From Sclerotinia nivalis (lineage: Eukaryota > Ascomycota > Leotiomycetes > Helotiales > Sclerotiniaceae): a stretch of 64,000 nt of DNA. The DNA is taken from positions 186,001 through 250,000 of the forward strand of contig JAPEIS010000014.1 in the NCBI GenBank assembly GCA_029531795.1, in the 5' to 3' direction. A program made the translations under genes and the position numbers. This document shows positions 23,139 through 35,012 of this stretch, piece by piece. Position 1 is the stretch's first letter. Every line of letters begins with the position of its first letter. Below the pieces are notes generated by a model. The model saw only the letters and a program-made list of their open reading frames with translations. It was not told where the DNA came from and made no database searches.

Positions 23139-24530
23139 TCAAAAAATATCATCATAATGTAGCACAACTAACTTCTCGTTAATTGTAGCTAGCGTACTCC
23201 CTACGCCGGCTGAATCTTTTAGTACATGGGGAACCAATTGTTCACTAAATACTTCGTCCATTTGCTCAAGTGTTTTACCCTTGGTTCTGTCAAATATTAA
23301 AGTTTATACCATAAGTGAATCGCAGAAGAAGAAGCACGTACCATGGGTAAAAGATGCAATAACATGCTGTTGCAAGCTGGTTGAAGACGAAGAAGCCATG
23401 AAAAATCTGAACCAGACTTTAGTTAGAGCTAAAAGGTCCGGTTTTACCAAGGAGAAGACCGAGACACCAACTTGTTAAGGCTCATACGAAGTTTCCGCAA
23501 GCCTGATTCTCCAAGAGAAAGATCTCAGCCGGGCGTACCCGACTGAGAATTCCAGCAAAAGTGTTAAAAGAAAAGAGGACAAGATTCATGGCCATCATCA
23601 CCTGTATCGCATTAGAAATACTTATTTCTTGTCTACCGGCAACGTGGTATTGACTGAGGAATGCATTAATCAACGGAGCCAATGCTCAGCCAGTTGAGAA
23701 AACCATTTGCTTGACTCTTCTAAGCCTTTTTAGGAAGTATAAACTAAGTGCGCAGTAAAGAATGGATAGAAAGCCAGAGATAACGATAACAATAAGCCAG
23801 GAGCGCTCGTCGATGCCCAAAAGGCTGTAGATGGTTACTCTGTGATAGTTGATAATCATAATTCTTGGTAATTGACTCCATGTTTGAATTCCAAGTCCCA
23901 AGATAATCGATCTCTCCCTGATTTGACAGCGCAGTCTTCTCTGCAACGATGGTGCCTAGAATGACCGCAAACTCTAGCTCGAGATGTTCGTCGTTCGAAT
24001 TAGCAACATGTAACTTGTAAAGAGCTTCTCTTGACTCCTCATGTCGATCCCTTTCCATAAACAATGGGGAAAACCCTTGCAAGAACGAAGTTCGAATGGC
24101 TAGAAATAAACCAGAAACAGCCTGCAATGCGAATGGAAACATCAGTGGAAACAAGAGGCAATATAGTGCATCCGTACCCAACCATTGAGCTGCAAATATC
24201 CCCATGAAAGCATTGATCATAAAAGTCCGCTGAATACACCACGGTAAGAAGCTTCAGTGATTTCTGAACAATACATTGGGACAAGAGCTGAAAGGATTTC
24301 AAGACCTGCACCAGCAATAAGACGTCCTGTAATTAGCATGCTAACATTCGCAGCACCCGCTTGAGGTGCACCTCCAAGTGCAATCGTTCTCTTTCTTCCT
24401 AAACTGTCCGCCAGCCATGAGATAGTAAGTACTCCGACTATAGTACTACCGATGAAAGAAGTCAGGCCAACATTCAACACTTTTGCATTATAGACCCATG
24501 CTCGCCGTGTCATATCTTTTCACACAGACC
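23139..24530 (-). pseudogene. MFS sugar transporter, degenerate
   Basis: A major-facilitator sugar-porter gene in decay. Recognisable pieces in order are TISWLADSLGRKRTIALGG, ITGRLIAGAGLEILSALVPM and YCSEITEASYRGVFSGLL. They are followed by ERDRHEESREALYKLHV, LGIDERSWLIVIVISGF and, at the C-terminus, TKGKTLEQMDEVF, with a final stop at 23141-23139. The pieces lie in different frames. The RKRT loop jumps straight to QAGAANVS, so part of a helix is missing. A TGA falls where the PETKG Glu should be. Some breaks may be introns, but not all can be. Substrate is unknown. It lies next to other broken genes. Confidence 0.7.
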
Positions 24531-25490
24531 TGTCCTTCGACGTTTGTAAGCACTGTATACGCACTAGCGCGTATCATCTTTCCATAATACTGAATAGCAT
24601 CAGGCGCCCAATATGGTCCGTTCCTTCTTTCGGCTATTGAGGCAATCTTTTCCAATTTCCATATCTTTTCTTCCAAAGTCTTTGGCTCTTCTGTTGCCTC
24701 ATACCGAACTTCTAAAAGGCTCGGACCACTGACACCATTGTTGAGGAGCTCGAGAAGAGTCCAGGTCCTTCATCTGGCACATATGGCTCCCTCACAACTT
24801 CGAGATCCTGAGTGTCTTTGTCGTTGGCTACCAAAAGCCTTTTCATGATTTTAGCGGTTCGATCACTATTGCTAAATATATCCACCAAATTAAAATCGTC
24901 TCGACCGGCTATTGCGATCACATGCCTACTATCGATTCTCCCCGGCACCATCAGGTCCGTGATTCTCCACAGTATATATTCGCTGGCCTTCTTCATGGCT
25001 CGGACACCTCCTTTCCCAGGCAATAGCGCACACAATACCATATAAAAGCACTGGATGGTATTAGATACATATTACTTTCGGGCTCGAATCGGAGAACAAA
25101 TGTTGTTGAGCTAATATTTGGAGAGCAAAATAATCTTCCTTAACAGCGATGTCATATGTTCTCACCTAACCATCAATAGTTCCGGTCACGATCCGAGTGG
25201 TCGAAACATAAAGTGATGCTACAGGCGATGATATTTTTAGGGATTCAATGATGGATCTGCATAATATAAGCTGCGCAACAATACCCTTGCGATAATTGAC
25301 CTAAGTCCTCTATCTCACTGGAGTCAACAGAGCATTTAAGCAGAGCCAAGTAGCCTGTGCTGGATGCCGCGGCCATCAATCCAACTTTTGACATAACGCC
25401 AGGTAGTAGCATCTCGTTATCAGATCCGACATGAAGTATTGCGGTGCGGTATCTGAAAACGCTAAAAATCTTGGGATATGACATGCTATC
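24531..25490 (-). pseudogene. Unrecognised protein fragments, probably a broken gene
   Basis: Two or three minus-strand frames look protein-like. One includes WRITDLMVPGRIDSRHVIAI (24712-25041). Another includes LEKIASIAERRNGPYWAPDA (about 24540-24676). The third is a frame at 25245-25484. They change frame and contain stops between them. I do not recognise a family. They may be one gene or two, and some breaks may be introns. Confidence 0.3.
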
Positions 25491-25796
25491 AAGAGGCTGG
25501 CTTCCCCTTCGATTGAATCAGGTATTTTAGGTGCTCAAAATCATATAAGCCCACAGCATCAGTGCATTTGTGGTTTATTTGATAGAATTTGCCAAGCTGC
25601 TAAGACCAGTCTTCATAGGATACCCCGAATTTGTGGGTCATGATTTCATAGCATAAATACATCCATAGTTCCCTGGTTTCAAGCTTTGTCTTATCGACGA
25701 ACAGCACAAGTATCGGCAGAAATATACGATTCCAGATGTATTTCAGCTAATCTTGAGGTCTCAATATCAAAACCATTGCATGAATACGAACAAACA

Positions 25797-27375
25797 TCAA
25801 GCATCATTCCTCGCTCGGATTCTGATTTCGAGTGGCTTCTTCTCCACGAGCAAGAAAGTCCTTAGTTTATCCCAGCGCAAGACTTCTCCTGCCGCTTCCA
25901 GTTCAAATGCCCAGAGCAATCTTGCAATGACTAAGCGCATTTCTGCCCAAGCCAGATGTCTTCCCATACATATCCGGGGTCCTGCACTGAAAGCTTAAAC
26001 AGCTTGCCTTTGGTCGTTAACATATGGCGAATCTGAACGCGTAGCTGCAGGAAGCCATCGCTCAGGGATGAAGGAAGTGGCATCATGAAAGCAGTTTGGA
26101 TCACGGAAAAGTGTCCAAGATTGCAGAGACACGCTTGTCTATTTGGAGCAATTAGCCTTAGTGGGAGGACTGTTGAATGAATCCAGGAAATTGAGCCTCT
26201 GTCAAAAAACGAACGAGGAACGTCACTTACACACGCGGGCATCCACATGCCACATACTGTATCCCCACCTTCTGGTACTATTCGTGGTAATATAACAGGA
26301 ACAGGTGGGCATAATCTTATGCCTTCTTGTATGACAGCGTTGAGGTATTCGAGTTATCCCAAAGCTTCCAATGTGATCTGTGTTTCACTTTCAAAGACTT
26401 CCCGTATCTCTTTAACGAGCTTTGCAAGTATCTCAGGGTGTGACATGAGATAGTTTATAGTTCCACTAAGAACAATGGCTGTTGTCTCACTTCCTGAAGT
26501 GGTGAGGATCATGAATGTTACTTGGATCTCCTCCAGCGTCATGCCCTCTAATTCTTTGTCAGTGCCATTATGTTTGACAACGTGAGACATGAGTTCAGGC
26601 CTTTCAAGCTCCCAATTGAGACGTCTATGCACCTTGTCCTTAATTTGTTGAAAATGATCGTTCTGCATTTTCTTTAGTGATTTGGGGATAAGCATCATGA
26701 GCATCTTCTCTACCCAGGGATAGAATCTGGCAGCGATGACCAATACAGCTGCTTTGATGCTGTTGAATAGTAAAGCGATCCATGGATGATAGCGAGAATG
26801 TTGTAAACAGTCAAAAGACTCCCCGAAACCAAGGTCTCCAAATATGTCAAAGGTTATGTAGTTGAACCATGGAACAATGTCTAATACGCCTCCATCTGGC
26901 GTCTCCTTTGATCGTTTACTCATTCGTTCAACTAGAAGTCCCACATACTTGTGCAAAATCGGTTCCTGCATTTTCAACGCTCGAGGGGTGAATCCATGAT
27001 GAAGGAGCTTGCGCATGCGAGCGTGGTCTTCTGGGCCAGCGCTAATGAGTGACTCCGGATGACCTGGCTGCCTTGCCCACCAAATAGGATCTTTTGGAAA
27101 TGGCAAATGGCCAGGTCTAACGGTGAATATATCTGTCCACGCTTGGTTGTGGGCGAACGAAATTTCATTTGGAGCTATCCGTACGACGGGTCCATATTTG
27201 CGGTGAGTATTTTCGACGTCATGAACAATAGTCCCAGCGATGAGTGCCTTAGCAAACGGCAACCGTGATGCAGACCAAGCAGCGGGTCCAGGAAAGTGAG
27301 AGAGCGGATGGAGGTAAAGGTTGTAAATTGCATTGTATGAGAAATACTTTCCGATAGTTAGAATATGCTAGTAAT
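25797..27375 (-). pseudogene. Cytochrome P450 with two in-frame stops
   Basis: Resembles the isotrichodermin C-15 hydroxylase-like group of fungal P450s (recalled similarity). The frame carries HPLSHFPGPAAW, RYGPVVRIAPNEISF-like residues, the I-helix LTTSGSETTA, the region EYLNAVIQEGIRLCPPVPV and the heme loop FSAGPRICMG. A 92-nt intron (26230-26139) splices in phase, and the final stop is TGA at 25799-25797. Two in-frame TAA codons interrupt an otherwise continuous product: 26356-26354, just before the EYLNAVIQE segment, and 25997-25995, two codons before the heme loop. The 5' end near 27375 is uncertain: the N-terminal membrane anchor is missing or lies in an unseen exon. The gene would lose its heme-binding Cys, so it is almost surely inactive. 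Confidence 0.8.
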
Positions 27376-28059
27376 GATTATCGACATCAGGAGAAAAAAA
27401 TGAAGTGGTTTACGGCTATAACAGCTAATGAAAATTTCACAAGCCCTGAGGCTAGACTGAGATCAATTCGTTCACTACTAGACATTATGAAGTATGTAGG
27501 CAAAGATTTTAGTCCCAAATTCGAGAAAGCCTCAAACAAAAATAATGAATTCAAAGTAAAATTAAGCTACAAATTGTGGAAATTAAAAAAAAAGGGAAAA
27601 GCTTACATGCCAGTAAATGTGGTTTTCCCGCTGATCAGACCTTCGGCTACAATTGGCCGGGAAAGCTTTTCGCAATATCACCTACACTTCAACGTTCTCG
27701 AACAGGCATATACTAGACAAGGGAGAAAGGAGCGCTGGAGGTTATGAATTTCCGTTTGCTAGCACGTTGGTGTGGTAAGTCATGGGCTGTGCCGTTATTA
27801 TGTCATGTACCTCTGCGGCGCAATTATCCCCACTTGTCACATATAACGCTGCGCCCGATGATAATATGCATGTCCCACGATAAGAGGAGGCTGGTACGAA
27901 CCACAGAATGGGGTATGTGGGAAGATCGTCATGAATATCAAAGTACAATCCTGCAAGTTAAATCTATACTTCATGCATCTCAAGATAATTGACGATCTCA
28001 ATGAAACCCGCGAAAGAATCCGGGTCTGCATGCATGCATGCATGCAGATAAATAAGCCT
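27376..28059. other. Intergenic region between P450 relic and SDR
   Basis: About 680 bases. It contains a plus-strand frame of 115 codons (27400-27747) without a recognisable motif and a short CATG tandem run near 28025-28045. No gene is supported. Confidence 0.4.
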
Positions 28060-29031
28060 TCACTTGTATTTCCCAATTTTTTCTTCACACCAATTCCAAA
28101 ATTCCTGAGCCCTCCCATTACCACCTTCTTCGACGCATTCCAAAGATAGGAGTAGATCCTTGCGAGGAACATCATGAATCCGCCCCCGAGGAATCACATA
28201 CCCTCCATTCTGTTCCATCGAAATCTCAGGTGACAACCCAGCAAAGAGCTCTGTAAATGCACCCATCTTTGCCTTATGCAACAGTGGATAAGCAGCATAG
28301 TACATCCACTTTGCATGCCTCATCAAGTTTGTCTTCAGGTTTCCTGGATTTTGTGTTATGCTGACAATGCCATGCTGACCAACCTCTCGTGCCATTTCAC
28401 TGCCCAAAAACCAGTTGCCTATCTTTGATGTACCACAGTTTCTCGCCTTGTCTTTTGTTGCCATTTTCACCTCTGACATAATGAGTCCGCCCTCAGGAGA
28501 TTGTAGGTCCACGTATTGGGAGCTGGTCCAAACAACACGAACACTTCCTGGACTGGACGCTTCTGCTGTGGTCTTCAAACATGGAAGAAGAAGCTGCGTG
28601 AAGAGTAAAGAACCCAGACAGTTGGTAGTCATCATGAGCTCATAGCCCTGCCGTGAAACACTACCAAGTGGAGGCAGTGATACCGCAGCATTATTCCACA
28701 GAACGTCGAGCTTAGATTCCTTCTTCATGAAAGTCTCGGCTGACGCTTTGATTGTACTCAAATCATCGAGTTCGAGGTGTAGAAACTCGAGCTCGCCCAC
28801 ATTTGACGAGGGAGATGATGATTTGATATCATCAATTGCCTTTTTGGCATTGACTTCCGACCGAGCGGCTATGTAGACTTTGCCGCCCGCACGGAAAAGG
28901 ATTTCGGCGAGCTCGCGACCAATACCAGAACTTCCACCAGTGATGATGAAAACCTTTCCATTTTGACTGGGCAAATTTTCATCTGTGAAAGTGGGAGAAA
29001 GGGGGAACATTTGGTTGAGTGCGGAAACCAT
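28060..29031 (-). CDS. Short-chain dehydrogenase with Cys in place of catalytic Tyr
   Basis: Classical-type SDR of 323 residues in a single exon, ATG at 29031. The NAD(P)-binding TGGSSGIG motif is at about residues 31-38, NNAA at about 114-117 and the catalytic Ser in WTSSQY near 170. The active-site motif should be YxxSK. The sequence here is CGTSK, with Cys199 and Lys203; the codon at 28437-28435 is TGT. The general-base Tyr is therefore missing, so normal oxidoreductase activity is doubtful. The WW-domain-oxidoreductase/retinol-dehydrogenase-like layout (NPGNLKTNLMRH) is otherwise intact. Its neighbours are a broken P450 and a PTH11-like fragment, so it may be the least decayed member of a dying metabolic cluster. 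The frame and residues are seen directly; loss of activity is inferred. Confidence 0.85.
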   Translation of the reverse strand: MVSALNQMFPLSPTFTDENLPSQNGKVFIITGGSSGIGRELAEILFRAGGKVYIAARSEVNAKKAIDDIKSSSPSSNVGELEFLHLELDDLSTIKASAETFMKKESKLDVLWNNAAVSLPPLGSVSRQGYELMMTTNCLGSLLFTQLLLPCLKTTAEASSPGSVRVVWTSSQYVDLQSPEGGLIMSEVKMATKDKARNCGTSKIGNWFLGSEMAREVGQHGIVSITQNPGNLKTNLMRHAKWMYYAAYPLLHKAKMGAFTELFAGLSPEISMEQNGGYVIPRGRIHDVPRKDLLLSLECVEEGGNGRAQEFWNWCEEKIGKYK

Positions 29032-29215
29032 ATTGATTTCGGGTATGTTAAACGCGATGAGCTGGATAATTGAAAGAATTTGGAGGGGTTGGTACTTTTA
29101 TGTTGTGGCAGGTAAGCCCAATCCTGTACCTAGAAAGTCCCCTGCCATGCGAGTTTCGGGGTAGTGCATGCACGTTGACACCACGTCGTCTCAACTTTAT
29201 GGGTAGCTTCACAAG

Positions 29216-29455
29216 TCAAAAAAAACAGGGCTGGTACAAACCATACAAATCAACACATAACCGAAGAACATTATTTTTGAGTATTGGTACGAATTCATTT
29301 GGAGCAAATATGGCTATGACTCGGAGCTTCCGAGGGAGCTTGAGGTTCAGATGCCACAAAGTTGGAATTGGTAAAACCAGGACGTATAGATCTGTAATGA
29401 CGTTGAGGGCACCAGAAAAGTTTAACGCAATGTGGGTTCTTCCTACGGAAGACAA
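29216..29455 (-). pseudogene. PTH11-like rhodopsin-domain membrane protein fragment
   Basis: About 79 codons containing ALNVITDLYVLVLPIPTLWH, a motif typical of the fungal rhodopsin-like (PTH11-related) integral membrane family. Only one to two TM segments remain. Flanking sequence in the same strand gives short pieces in other frames and stops, and I cannot assemble the seven-TM gene. Function is unknown for most members; PTH11 itself is a surface-sensing receptor. Confidence 0.6.
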
Positions 29456-29639
29456 TCACAAATGAACCAAACAAGGGAGCCAAAGAAAAATCAAAGGAGC
29501 AGCTATCGAAATGGTGCTGTGAGGATTGCGGGATATAGCCATAGGATCACTACACTGGCAGTGAATTTAGTGATTGCAGTAACTGAAGCATTCATTTGCT
29601 TGAGTAACTTTACCAAGATGATCTGAGGACAATCACCCT

Positions 29640-31672
29640 CAAGTATTCCGATTTGTGTTGACCAGAACATAAAAACAGAGTTCTACATCTCTTTGAATAC
29701 CTCAGGAATCTCCATTTTTGATTCACTATATACTGTATAACAGACATAGGTGTAGGTTCTACTCTAGGTTTTCTTATCCATCTATTATAATGACTTTATA
29801 ATGATCATCCATTGTCCTTAATTCCAATTAAAGTCATACGTAACAACTTCAATGCTCAAATTCATTACAATGAAGTATGCCAGACAACATCCACCCAGAA
29901 AAGCAGTGGTATCTTTCTAGAACCGAAGCTTATTGAATCTATGAATCAGTATTTTGAAACAATGGGAATAAGGAAAACATTTTCTTTACATTCAAGTTAG
30001 AGAAAAGAACTTTGACAAGGAAGGCTTTGGGAAGAGTGAAGATATGTTTAATAATGATGCCAAATCAGAAGGATATGTGACTTCTTGCCTAGTCTGTAAT
30101 GATGATTTCTATATTTCTTACTTCAATCATGATGAAGTCCGGGTAATCAATCTGTTGATTTTTTGAAAGAAACTGTTGAAAGGTAGAGATGAAATTCTTT
30201 AGCCATAACACTTAAACTTTCAATAGTCAAATACAGATATACCTGATATCAGGGTGGAATAGTACAGATGACATCATTCAGACTAGAAAACTTTCAATCT
30301 ACAAAACCTTTTGATAAATCAAACTTTACACCAAAGATTAGAGTTTCTTAATTTTGGATCTCTATGTCAATAATCAAAATTATAATCCTAAATATTCATC
30401 AGAGATTATAAATCATTTAAGCTTGTATATTTTATATAGTGAAGTAATATATGCTACATTACAGATCTAGAAAACACAAAGAATCTTTTGTTTTTTAGAC
30501 CTCTTTTGAAGGATCGGAGCTGTCTTCTTTAACAGCTATCAGAGAATACAAAGCAGTTCTAACAATATATAACTTTCAACTGAGCCTTTTCAATGAATAA
30601 AACTTCACAAGTGTCACGGGTTCATAACTCTATCGAGTAGTGTTGATACCGATCAAACTACTTCTACCCTTTTAGGGGTTTCGTGGCCTAGTGGTAGAGT
30701 TCTAGCTCCGTGACAACAAGACAGATCAGAAGTGTAAAAGAGATAATGATTTCAAACTCTTAATATATATAAACTATTCAAATAAAAAAGGGAATTAGCT
30801 GATTTGTAATTCTTTTCTAGATTATCTAAAGTATCATCCTTAATATATAAGAATAACTTTAATAATAAAGAATACCAGATTGAATTTATAGTAAAAAAGA
30901 ATATATCAGCCAAATCAGAGAAACAATAAAGACAACATAAACTAGACATTTGAGATACTTGAATAGTTTAAGTGGGATGTGAATCACCAAGTCTTTGGTT
31001 CCTTCCTGAACAAACACAGACTATCATTAGAAGCTAGAAAACTCTTTCTACATCTTATAGTTTTGATTTAAATATATAATACATCAGAACTTCTCAAGCT
31101 AAAACCAATATCGCATTCATATAGTATTGTTCAAGACACTAGCTACTATTAAGTGATGAGTACAAAGTGATAACTTTCCACTTTTTGTATATATTTGGTA
31201 TTGCAGTATTAGCATCTCAGACTCTCATCTGAAGGTGGAGAACTCTCTTCAAATTCCATAACATAAAATCAAATATTAACAGTTATACAGAACCAAAAGC
31301 CAGACGACAAATCTACAATGTCTAACCCATACATGAACACCTACACAAGATAGACTTCTACTCATCAGTCTATGTGGGAGTGTAAACCAGGATATCCAGG
31401 CATCGATGGCCTCAGGACATTTTGAATTCACTTTGCAAAATCCTTAGTTTAATTCAGTTTCTCCCACAACAGTTTTGAACTTGTTTTTATTCTCAAAAAC
31501 AACCAGCAACAACAATATCAACAACATTTGCTGTTTTTCCAATTTTTTTTTGGGTTGTTTTTGACTTCTCGAGCAGTGTTTCCACCTGAGGTGTTAGTTT
31601 TTTATCTTTCAAATTAATAAACAATTCTGCCATCCTCGGTTCTGTGACCGCTAACCTTACACTCGAGCCACC
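29640..31672. other. AT-rich region, no supported gene
   Basis: About 2 kb of AT-rich DNA. The longest frame is about 65-78 codons. One element, TGGCCTAGTGGTAGAG near 30687-30703, resembles the A box and D-arm of a tRNA, but no B box or cloverleaf follows. It could be a SINE head or chance. Nothing else is supported. Confidence 0.4.
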
Positions 31673-33273
31673 ATGGATAGCTCTTCTAGCAGAAGCTCCC
31701 CTCCTCCACCCTCCCCCTCTCCATCCCATACAATTGCTTTCCCTACCTTTGAAGCACTTCCCACCCCTTCAACCACGTCCAACTTACCAAGAAGATCGAG
31801 ATCGAGATCAAACGCCCTTTCTGCAGACGCAGAACCTCCTCAACTAGAGGATTTAATTACACCAGCGCGTCGCGATTCAGTCGATTCAGTATCATCTGCT
31901 TCAAGCGGATATACCGCAGAGATCGAACGCCTTCGTGCGGAGGTTGCGCGGCACAATCAAGAGGTTGAAGAATCTGCCATTGGCCTTGGTATCAACAGAG
32001 GATCAATTGCAGCAAATACTGAAAGTGAAGCGTTCAATTACCGTGGTGTTCAGAGCGCGCGACGAGGTAAAGTTAGATCAAATCAATTGCGCTTCTATTG
32101 TATGCTAATTGTCTCTAAGCTGCTCCTCTGCCGCCAAGACGCGAGCCACTTCCAGTCGCTGATCATCCGCTCACTGCTGATTTAAGAGCCCGCCGCGGAT
32201 CTCAACACTCTCGATCCTCTTCTACCTCCTCGCTCACTTCTGCTACCTACGTCCCACCTCAACTCACCTCAGCGACATACATTCCACCCCAACTTACTTC
32301 CGCTAAATACGTTCCACCACAAACACCTAAGATGAATTATCAAGGCTTCGGTGATCCCAATCAACCCGGTCAACAATCGAACTCAAGACAAGCTCCGCCA
32401 TCGCCAGGTCAAGGCATGGCTCATACAAACGGAATGAACGGTCAAATGAACATGGCTGGAATGGCTAACATGATTGGCTTTCCTACTCCAGCTGGACACC
32501 AATCTGACTTGAACTACATTATGGTCATGGTCGAAGAGTTGAGCCGCCTTTTGGCAGCCAATCAAAAGATTACTGATAGTATTCTTGAGAAGATTGGAAA
32601 TGTTCGTCAACGAGCCAAAGACAAGAATCTGAGCAACGATGAACTTCTCGCAATTGTTTCTGAGGAATTGAATGGTAAGTCATTTCATGCTTTGAAAGGA
32701 AGCATAGCTAACATTAAAATAGCGGGTTCCGAAAATCTTGAAGCCGAGAACTCCCAATTGCGCAGAGCAATCGAACAATCCAAGGCTGATGCCGATGAGA
32801 ACTGGAAACTGGTCCTCCACGCTGCTGGTATCCTTGAAGATATCAAGGAGAAGGCTCATAACTACAAGTTCCAGCATGAGAAAGACACCCTTGCTTGGCA
32901 CAAGAGTTATCGTGATCAACTCGCTCAAGAGCGTAAGGAGAATCTCGAACTCCGTTGTCATATTGCTGATATGCAAGCTCATGCTGCTAAGGCTAATGAC
33001 TATATTAATCAACTCCGCCGCTATGCTTCTGAGCACAAGATCATTACTGAGCTCACAACTCAAGTTCATCAATATAAGTCTGAACGTCGTTTCTGGAAGC
33101 GTATGGCTTGTGTTGGTCTTCGTGAAGATCCTAGCGAATGGTCTGATGGTGAAGGTGGTGCTACTGGCGATATCCCTGAGGCTGAGAAGATTGCTTGTGC
33201 TTCATACATTGCTGAACGCGAAGAAATGGCTCGGATCGTCCTCGGCCATAACGATGATGATTCCCCTTCTTAA
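31673..33273 (+). CDS. Conserved fungal coiled-coil protein
   Basis: I recognise this only as a conserved ascomycete hypothetical protein. Exons are 31673-32066, 32120-32674 and 32723-33273. Phases agree and the product has 499 residues. The start is in a strong context (CCACCATGG). The N-terminal 130 residues are Ser/Pro-rich and disordered. Residues about 166-195 hold three tandem copies of LTSATYVPPQ-like sequence. From about residue 240 onward come helical, charged heptad-like segments (MVEELSRLLAANQKITDSIL, AENSQLRRAIEQSKADADEN) that suggest a coiled coil. The C-terminus is acidic (DNDDDS-like). No catalytic motif, signal peptide or TM segment is visible. A structural or scaffold role is possible but is inference. 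Confidence 0.8.
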
Positions 33274-35012
33274 ACTCCCTCCTTTTATATACACATTTAC
33301 GATGGAACGGCGTTGGGAAGATTACTTTTTTTACGGTACAAAACTCTTTCTCACGAAAATCGGCGTAACGGAATGGATATACCCATCATGAAATGATTTC
33401 TTTTATATGATATCATTGGCATCTGCATAGCATGGATGGTTATGGATAAAGCAAGTTGTTTGATGAAATTTTGTAAAAACAGACTACTGCACATTGGGAA
33501 TGGGCCAGCGATTATGTGCTGAGCATGGAATGGAATCTTTCGATTTCTACTTTTCTTTGGTTCTTTCGGTTGTGGGATGGATTAATTATTTCTGGCATAC
33601 ACTCACGATATCACATCTCGCTCTCTTTTTGAGATCATCTTTCTTTCTTCTTTAGAGGAAATGTAAAAGGTGCAGAGATGTTGATGGGTTGGCTTGACCC
33701 CTTTCCCTGAGATTCATTTCTTCTCTCTCTCTTTCGATCTGCCTAGGTTGAAGATTGAAAGAGGATCATGCGATGATGAATAGGATTGGGATTCAGTCTT
33801 TGAGATCGTTTGCTTATTTGGTGATGGGGGTGGAAAATGTACCTAGGTAGTTGACTAGTGCGAAGGGAGGAGTGATTTACATAAACGTAAATGGAATGAA
33901 TAGGGATGCTTTAGTGCATCCTTTACATATTAAATTGATGATTCTGTGTGCTATCTCTTCTTTGTTTGATGTGATGTGATGTGATATGAGGAGATGAATG
34001 TAGTAAAGATAATAATTTCAGTTTCGACATATGGATCAAGATCATAATCATGATTATCCCAATACTATAGGTACAAGTACAAGTACAAATACAAGTAGAA
34101 CCATAACCCAAAAAGCAAACACCTTGGGTACTTTACTCATACTTTAAATCAATATCTCTCTCTGATGGCATTGCTTTGTTTTATTTTATACTAGAATACT
34201 ATATTATCATATCAATTGATATATATAATACATACATACATAATCTCCATCCCATCTCCACCCTTTTCATCTCCATCCTCGTTTAATCTTTTCGCCCTTT
34301 TCATCTTTTTATCCTCTCCCCTCCTCTCCTATACTATACTATACTATACTATTCCCTCCTCTTCCCTCCTACTCAATACACTCCAAGTATCCAAGAACAA
34401 ACATTCAAGCATTCAAGCATTCCACCAAGCAACTCAACTCCATCTTCATATCGCGTACATGCATACCAAACATACCATACCAAACCGTGCATGTAATCTC
34501 ACCCATCCCATGGGTGTTGAGCATTGAGCGTGCGCGTCTAACCAGCTATTGCTATTGCTGTTCGTATAAACATTACGAGTACTAAACCAATAAATAAATA
34601 AATAAATGAAAAAATGAATGAAAAAATGAAAAAATGAAAAAAAAGACTTCCTTTCTCTCCCTCGTTTTTAAAGATTTAAAGAGGTATACAGAGGTGTATA
34701 TACATGTATGTATATAAAGAAACCCGGATTTTGGAGTAGAGTAATTAAATAAACGACAAAACCGGAATTTGACAAAATAAAATAAAAGATAAGGGTATAA
34801 AAACAGTTGCAGTAAATGGAGTTTAGGGTCTGGATTTCAAGACCAATGGAAATAAAAGCAAAAGAAAAAGGCATAATGCGACGCCATGCCCGAGAGGAAA
34901 AAAATGCAACGCGAGTCTAGTTTTAAGACTGTATGGTATAGTATAAAACAAAACAATTTTTAAAGTCCAGTCCATCAGGTCATACCCCCTTCCGAGCCAA
35001 GATCCTCTAACC
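33274..35012. other. Intergenic region with simple repeats
   Basis: About 1.7 kb between the coiled-coil gene and the 3' end of the LIM gene. It holds short tandem runs: GATGT units near 33966-33985, ACAAGT units near 34072-34098, CTATA units near 34330-34353, and AATA and TGAAAAAA units near 34585-34640. No gene is seen. Confidence 0.6.

Noticed and set aside
27400..27747. 115-codon plus-strand frame between P450 relic and SDR
   Set aside because: Lys-rich, no recognisable motif, no splice partners; likely chance.
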